64,000 bases of DNA from CAYMPH01 sp964392365 (GTDB lineage Bacteria; Spirochaetota; UBA4802; UBA5550). Positions 59,256 to 64,000 of this stretch are shown one piece after another (positions within the stretch are counted from its first letter, which is position 1; each line of letters starts with the position of its first letter). The notes beneath the pieces are model-generated. The model saw nothing but the letters and a program-made list of their open reading frames with translations, was not told the origin of the DNA and searched no databases. A program made the translations under genes and the position numbers. Location: assembly GCA_964392365.1 (NCBI GenBank), contig CAYMPH010000015.1, positions 1 through 64,000 of the forward strand, given 5' to 3'.

Positions 59256-61439
59256 ATGGCAGACAAATATAACATCCATGACGCGATCGGGCTTTTTTTC
59301 ACTGAAAGCAGGGAAATGCTCGACGATATGGAAACATATCTGCTGAATCTGGAAAAAGATCCTGATGATTCAGAATCAATAAATGCTTTGTTCAGAACTG
59401 CACATACAATAAAAGGTTCATCGGGAATGTTCGGTCTTGCTGATATTGAAAAATTTACACATTCTGTTGAAAACGTACTAGATAATTTTAGGAACGGAAA
59501 AATTGCCATTTCACAGAATTTTATAGGGCTTCTACTCGATTGCCACGATTTTATTAAAATTCTGATAGATACTTTTGAGAAGAATGAAAAAGCTGTTCTT
59601 AATGAAGATATAGAGATTCAGAGAGATGCGTTGCTTGCCTCTTTATCTGAATTTTCCAAATCATCAGAAAAACCTCCATCTGAGGATGCTTCATCTCCTG
59701 TAAATAAAGAAAGAAATATCCGCAACGAATGCTATCATATTTCTATGAGGCTGAATACGGATGTTTTTCAAAGCGGTATTGATCCTCAATCAGCAATTTC
59801 ATATCTGAAAGAATTCGGGGATATATTGAATATTATACCGGTCTATGATGATATGCCTGATGAAGAAAATATGGACCCGGAAAAATGTTATCTCGGTTTT
59901 GAAATTTCATATAAATCTGAAATTGATAAAAGCAGAATTGAAAATATTTTTGAATTTCTAAAAGAAGATTGCGAAATAAAAATTCTTCCGCCCAGAAGCA
60001 GTATAAATGATTATGTGAATCTTATTTATGAACTGCCGGAAACTCCTATGAAAATAGGCGACATGCTTGTTAATATCGGCGCTATTACAAAAACTGAACT
60101 TGATCAGGCGCTAAAGGTTCAGACAACGGCTGTATCAGAAATAATTATAGAAGAGCCCGGAGTTGAAACTGTCACTACACCTATCGGTGAAATATTCATC
60201 AAAGAAAAAATGCTTCAGAAAACAATTGTTGAAGCTGCATTGAACAAACAGAAAGAAAATAAAATTTTTGAAGATAAAAAGAATAAAACAATAAGGATAG
60301 ATGCCGGAAAACTCGACAGCCTTATCAATCTTGTAGGAGAGCTGGTTATTAATGGTGCAACTGTTAAGCAGATTTCAGGTACAACAGGTAATACAGATCT
60401 AGTTGAATCTGTATCGACCATGTCACGGCTTATTGATGAGGTTCGGGACAGCACCATGAATATACGCATGGTGCAGATAGGGGAAACTTTTAAAAAGTTC
60501 GAGCGGGTAGTCCGCGATCTCAGCCGCGAAAACGGAAAAGAAATTGATCTTATAGTAAGCGGAGCTGAGACAGAGCTTGATAAAACTGTTATAGAAAAAA
60601 TTTCTGATCCGATTATGCATCTTATCAGAAATTCTATTGATCACGGAATTGGTACTCCTGATGAAAGAGCAGCTATGGGTAAGCCAAGAAGAGGTACGAT
60701 ATATCTTGATGCTTATCATGAAACAGGCAGCATTGTAATTGAGGTAATGGATGACGGCGAAGGTCTTAAAAAAGATAAAATCCGCACTAAAGCTATTGAA
60801 AAGGAATTAATTAAAGAAACTGATGAGCTTCAGGACAGCGATCTTTATAAGCTGATATTTGAACCTGGTTTTTCTACAGCTGATAAAATAACAAATGTTT
60901 CCGGCAGGGGCGTTGGAATGGATGTTGTTAAAAGAAATATTGAATCTTTAAGAGGTATCATTGACATTGAAACAGAGCCGGGAGAAGGAACTACAATCAG
61001 TATTCATCTTCCTCTGACTCTTGCTATAATAGAAGGATTTATGGTTCAGGTTGGAACGTCATATTATATTCTTCCTCTTGATATGGTGACAGAATGTATT
61101 GAGGTAACAAAAGAGCAGATGGCCGGCATGGAAGGCGGAAATTATATTAATTTAAGGGGAAATGTTCTGCCATTTATGCGTCTAAGAGAATTTTTCTCTG
61201 AAGCTGATTCTGATTCAAAACGCGAGAACATTGTTGTTGCAGAATACGGTAAAAAGAAAGCAGGACTTGCAGTAGATAAACTAATTGGAGAATTTCAGAC
61301 AGTAATTAAACCGCTCGGGAAAATTTTTAAAAAACTTGAATGGGTAACTGGAGCTACAATTCTTGGAACTGGTGATGTTGCACTTATTCTTGATGTTCCG
61401 ATGCTGGTTCAGCATATTCAGAAACTTGAGAATTTATAA
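59256..61439 (+). CDS. cheA: Chemotaxis histidine kinase CheA
   Basis: 727 aa. Hpt domain with LFRTAHTIKGSSG (His50). A middle region (about 155-250) where P2 is expected. A segment at about 265-330 (MKIGDMLVNIGAITKTELDQAL, and a second GEIFIKEKMLQKTIVEAAL) resembles MshEN-like repeats, which in other proteins can bind cyclic di-GMP. Then dimerisation helices (KTIRIDAGKLDSLINLVGELVI), the HATPase with MHLIRNSIDHGIGTPDE, DDGEGL and GRGVGMDVVKRNIE, and a C-terminal CheW-like domain. GGAGG site before the ATG. It autophosphorylates on receptor signal and passes phosphate to CheY. Confidence 0.95.
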   Translation: MADKYNIHDAIGLFFTESREMLDDMETYLLNLEKDPDDSESINALFRTAHTIKGSSGMFGLADIEKFTHSVENVLDNFRNGKIAISQNFIGLLLDCHDFIKILIDTFEKNEKAVLNEDIEIQRDALLASLSEFSKSSEKPPSEDASSPVNKERNIRNECYHISMRLNTDVFQSGIDPQSAISYLKEFGDILNIIPVYDDMPDEENMDPEKCYLGFEISYKSEIDKSRIENIFEFLKEDCEIKILPPRSSINDYVNLIYELPETPMKIGDMLVNIGAITKTELDQALKVQTTAVSEIIIEEPGVETVTTPIGEIFIKEKMLQKTIVEAALNKQKENKIFEDKKNKTIRIDAGKLDSLINLVGELVINGATVKQISGTTGNTDLVESVSTMSRLIDEVRDSTMNIRMVQIGETFKKFERVVRDLSRENGKEIDLIVSGAETELDKTVIEKISDPIMHLIRNSIDHGIGTPDERAAMGKPRRGTIYLDAYHETGSIVIEVMDDGEGLKKDKIRTKAIEKELIKETDELQDSDLYKLIFEPGFSTADKITNVSGRGVGMDVVKRNIESLRGIIDIETEPGEGTTISIHLPLTLAIIEGFMVQVGTSYYILPLDMVTECIEVTKEQMAGMEGGNYINLRGNVLPFMRLREFFSEADSDSKRENIVVAEYGKKKAGLAVDKLIGEFQTVIKPLGKIFKKLEWVTGATILGTGDVALILDVPMLVQHIQKLENL

Positions 61440-61463
61440 AATTAAATCCACAAGAGGATCAAA

Positions 61464-62630
61464 ATGGATAAATCAAAAATAGACAGGATGTCTGCAATAG
61501 CTGATGATATGTCGTCAATAGCAGAGAAGGTTAATGAATCATCAAGGAAAAGGAAACAACATTCTCTTAATACATTAACTGCAGTTGATAAATCTATTGA
61601 ACTTGGAAAAGCCCTTGAAAATGATTTTGATAAAATTTATAATGCGGATATGGAACAATCTATAAAGGATAACTCTATTGTTTTAACTTGCAGAATACTT
61701 CTTTCTAATCTGGAAAAACAGAAAGTAAAGCTGGAAGAGCTGAAAAACAGATCCGGTTCAAATACTGAAATAATAAAAAAAATTACAATACTGACTGAAG
61801 AATTTTACAAATCAATTTGCGAGGCTTTTACAAGCCTGGAACTGATTATTGAAAAAGATTCAGAGATTTTACTTTCAGGGAAATTGCTGAAAATGAAGAA
61901 AAAATTTCAGCTTAAATCAGTTAACACAATGAAAAATATAACAATGATGGTTATTGAAGATGCTGAAAAAGCTATTAACGGTTCAGCAAAAAATCTTGAA
62001 AGAGGAAAAAACATAGCAGAAAAAATTAAGAAAACAGCTGAACTTTTTGAAAGCAGAAATATCGCCGAGTTGAAAAATCTTGCTGCAGAAATTGACAATG
62101 CACATGCTACAGCAGTTGAAGTAAATGCAAAATCAAAATCCCAGTTTGAATTTGCCGAACAGTCAAATCAATTCACAATAAATCTTCATGCAGATTCAAT
62201 GTCTATTAAAGAAGTTGTAGATAAAAAACATTCATTATTCGAGGAAACGCTCCAGCATGTTACTGTTTTAACAGTAATTATTTCCCTTAAATTTAAAAAA
62301 TATCTGGAAGTTGAACAACTTTATACTTCACTGGAATATTCTGATGATATACGGGAAATCCTAAATGAATTAAATGTTTTATCGAGTATCGCATTGGAGG
62401 ATTTAAAAAATCTGCTGGAATTAAATTACAATATGACAGATTTCAGCCATTCAAATAATGAAGCGGAACAGATTGCAGTTGATCTTACTGAAAAAGAACA
62501 TAAAGTTTACGATACTATAAAACATGAAGTGGAGCAAATGACTCTGGCAACAGCATATCCGGTTGAAGGTTCAGGTAAAAACATACAGAATACTGACGAA
62601 TTGAAAAAATTAATAAGTGATCTGCTTTAA
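61464..62630 (+). CDS. Unknown helical protein at the end of the chemotaxis operon
   Basis: 388 aa, 24 bases after cheA with its own AGAGGAT ribosome site. No signal peptide, no membrane segment. Predicted almost wholly alpha-helical and coiled-coil, rich in Lys, Glu and Ser, with repeated heptad-like stretches (for example ERGKNIAEKIKKTAELFESR) and one hydrophobic helix, ETLQHVTVLTVIISLKFKK. The overall look is like the cytoplasmic part of a receptor without the conserved signalling tip. Not CheX, CheC, CheD, CheR, CheB or CheZ by any motif I can see. Probably an accessory of the chemosensory array. Confidence 0.6.
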   Translation: MDKSKIDRMSAIADDMSSIAEKVNESSRKRKQHSLNTLTAVDKSIELGKALENDFDKIYNADMEQSIKDNSIVLTCRILLSNLEKQKVKLEELKNRSGSNTEIIKKITILTEEFYKSICEAFTSLELIIEKDSEILLSGKLLKMKKKFQLKSVNTMKNITMMVIEDAEKAINGSAKNLERGKNIAEKIKKTAELFESRNIAELKNLAAEIDNAHATAVEVNAKSKSQFEFAEQSNQFTINLHADSMSIKEVVDKKHSLFEETLQHVTVLTVIISLKFKKYLEVEQLYTSLEYSDDIREILNELNVLSSIALEDLKNLLELNYNMTDFSHSNNEAEQIAVDLTEKEHKVYDTIKHEVEQMTLATAYPVEGSGKNIQNTDELKKLISDLL

Positions 62631-62640
62631 AAAATTTATC

Positions 62641-64000
62641 TTATTTTACTTTAAATTTAGAGATGAAATTTGTAAGCTCAAGTGAAATAGTATTTATTTC
62701 CTCGGAGGATTGAGAGATTGTTTCAGCAAATGAGGCTAGCTGCTGGGATGATTCATTAATTTTTTCCACAGTCGATGAAACTTCTCTTGTGGATGTTTTC
62801 TGTTCATTTGTTGCATTGGAAATTTCATTCGCAAGTTTTTTAATGTTGTCGGTTCTTCCTCTTGCATCTGATGCCATATCTGCAAGTCTTTTTAATGTTT
62901 CAGAAAATTTCGACATGCTGTTTTTTACAAGCTCAATGTTTTGAATTATTAATCTGAATGTTGATGCTGTTCTATCAACAATTTTAGTTCCTAGATCCAC
63001 CTGTTTATTACCGTCATTAACAAGGCTTGTGATGGTTTTAGCGCTTTCTGAAGTCTGATCAGCAAGTTTTGAAATTTCATCCGCAACAACTGCAAAACCT
63101 CGGCCGTGCTCACCAGCCCTTGCTGCTTCAATTGCTGCATTAAGAGACAGGAGATTTACCTGATCGGAAATATCTGAAATAATGCTGATAATTTCAGCAA
63201 TTTTAGAAGTGCTGTTTTTAATCTTCTGCATTTCAACAACCATGTCATTTAAATCCTGCTGTCCCTGTGAAGCATCTGCTGCGGTTTTAATCATAAGGTT
63301 TGATACATCCGTTGCTTCAATAAATGAAGATTTTGCCTCTGAAGCCATATCTGACATTTTCGATGCATTTTTATCCACGTTCTGATAAACTGTTGATGCT
63401 GTTACAGCAATTTGATCCATGGAATCAATTGTTTCCTGAAGTGCAGCAGAAGACTCCTCAACTGCAGAAGCCTGGTCCTGTGACATTTCAGCTAAATTTT
63501 TACTTACAGTTGACATCTTGGTTGAAGATTCACCAAGTTCATAAATATTAAGTTTAAGAGAAATGAAAATTTCTTTAAATGAATTTATTATTTCACCAAC
63601 AGACTGAATGAGAATTCCAATTTCATCATTTGTTTTAAAATCAGTAGAAATAGTCAGATCGCCGTCTTTCAGCTGGGATGTCATGATTTCAGCCTGTTTA
63701 ACAGGTTTTATAATCAGTTTATTTAATGCGATACGGACGAGAATCGAAATCAATATTATAAAAAAGATTATAAAAACTATTATGGTTAGACGCACTGTCT
63801 TCATAGATGAATCTATAATATCAGAATAGTTTCCTCCGGTAACAATATACCAGTCTAATGGCTCAAAATATCTGAAAACAGCGATATTATTTTCTTTATT
63901 TATTTTATATTCAATGGCCCCATTTTTTTTCTTGATTATTTCTTTTATATAGTCAACATTACCAAGGTTTTTTCCTTCCTGGTCTTTATGTAATAAAATA
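62641..64000 (-). CDS. Methyl-accepting chemotaxis protein, Cache-type sensor (truncated by the window end)
   Basis: The reading frame stays open beyond the first ATG (63804) up to the end of the window, so the gene starts outside. Reading back from 63804 the frame gives FRYFEPLDWYIVTGGNYSD, the characteristic end of a periplasmic Cache domain, followed by TM2 (LTIIVFIIFFIILISILVRIA), HAMP, and the signalling domain with VNLLSLNAAIEAARAGEHGRG. It binds a small ligand outside and signals to CheA. Its stop codon lies 10 bases after the converging gene's stop, without a clear terminator. Confidence 0.93.
   Translation of the reverse strand, partial: ILLHKDQEGKNLGNVDYIKEIIKKKNGAIEYKINKENNIAVFRYFEPLDWYIVTGGNYSDIIDSSMKTVRLTIIVFIIFFIILISILVRIALNKLIIKPVKQAEIMTSQLKDGDLTISTDFKTNDEIGILIQSVGEIINSFKEIFISLKLNIYELGESSTKMSTVSKNLAEMSQDQASAVEESSAALQETIDSMDQIAVTASTVYQNVDKNASKMSDMASEAKSSFIEATDVSNLMIKTAADASQGQQDLNDMVVEMQKIKNSTSKIAEIISIISDISDQVNLLSLNAAIEAARAGEHGRGFAVVADEISKLADQTSESAKTITSLVNDGNKQVDLGTKIVDRTASTFRLIIQNIELVKNSMSKFSETLKRLADMASDARGRTDNIKKLANEISNATNEQKTSTREVSSTVEKINESSQQLASFAETISQSSEEINTISLELTNFISKFKVK

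Overview
The window is an AT-rich, densely packed bacterial chromosome segment that reads as a spirochaete. The best marker is a full-length homologue of CfpA, the cytoplasmic filament protein known from treponemes (12878-14827). Flagellar (fliS) and chemotaxis genes, a likely outer-membrane AsmA-like protein and a LytR-type gene without the usual LCP active-site residues fit this. I see no plasmid, phage, transposase or CRISPR signature. Most genes are ordinary core genes with Shine-Dalgarno sites, but TTG starts are common (tatC, mcsB, prfB, nadD and others). Several promoters share a TTGACA -35 box, often about 17 bases from a TTAAAT-like -10 box.

Layout. 1-10.3 kb: rarA, an apparently inactive signal peptidase-like membrane protein, two TPR proteins, tRNA-Phe(GAA), serS, a methyltransferase, a zinc-ribbon membrane protein and an ABC-F ATPase. 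A structured RNA that I read as 6S RNA lies upstream of the ABC-F gene on the minus strand. 10.6-12.6 kb: an unrecognised protein and a von Willebrand A protein. 12.8-18.7 kb: cfpA, an unknown gene, and a pyruvate phosphate dikinase-like protein whose ATP-grasp half has lost its main nucleotide residues. 18.7-25.1 kb: pgk and tatC, a long-chain acyl-CoA synthetase and a U32 protease-family protein. 25.1-28.4 kb: a minus-strand set of ATP-grasp ligase, methyltransferase and radical SAM enzyme. 28.6-32.7 kb: mcsA-mcsB-clpC, where McsB lacks key kinase residues. 32.8-40.4 kb: leuC-leuD, an AsmA-like protein, a double cyclic-nucleotide-binding protein, an ABC permease and a spore photoproduct lyase-like radical SAM protein. 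40.5-47.4 kb: prfB, two conserved unknown genes, fliS with a small chaperone-like partner, purC, gatB and a membrane protein. 47.4-55.4 kb: proA-nadD-lytR-rsfS, a TetR regulator, carB and pyrR. 55.7-64 kb: a chemotaxis locus (mcp, two cheW, cheY, STAS, cheA, an unknown helical protein) and a second, truncated mcp on the opposite strand.

The best candidates for something undescribed are (1) the cfpA locus, where a filament protein sits next to what looks like a PEP-dependent histidine phosphotransfer enzyme that cannot use ATP normally; (2) the McsB-like putative pseudokinase inside an otherwise standard mcsA-mcsB-clpC operon; (3) the ATP-grasp, methyltransferase and radical SAM set; and (4) the unknown helical protein at the end of the chemotaxis operon. 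All comparisons to known proteins were made from memory of the families, without any database search.
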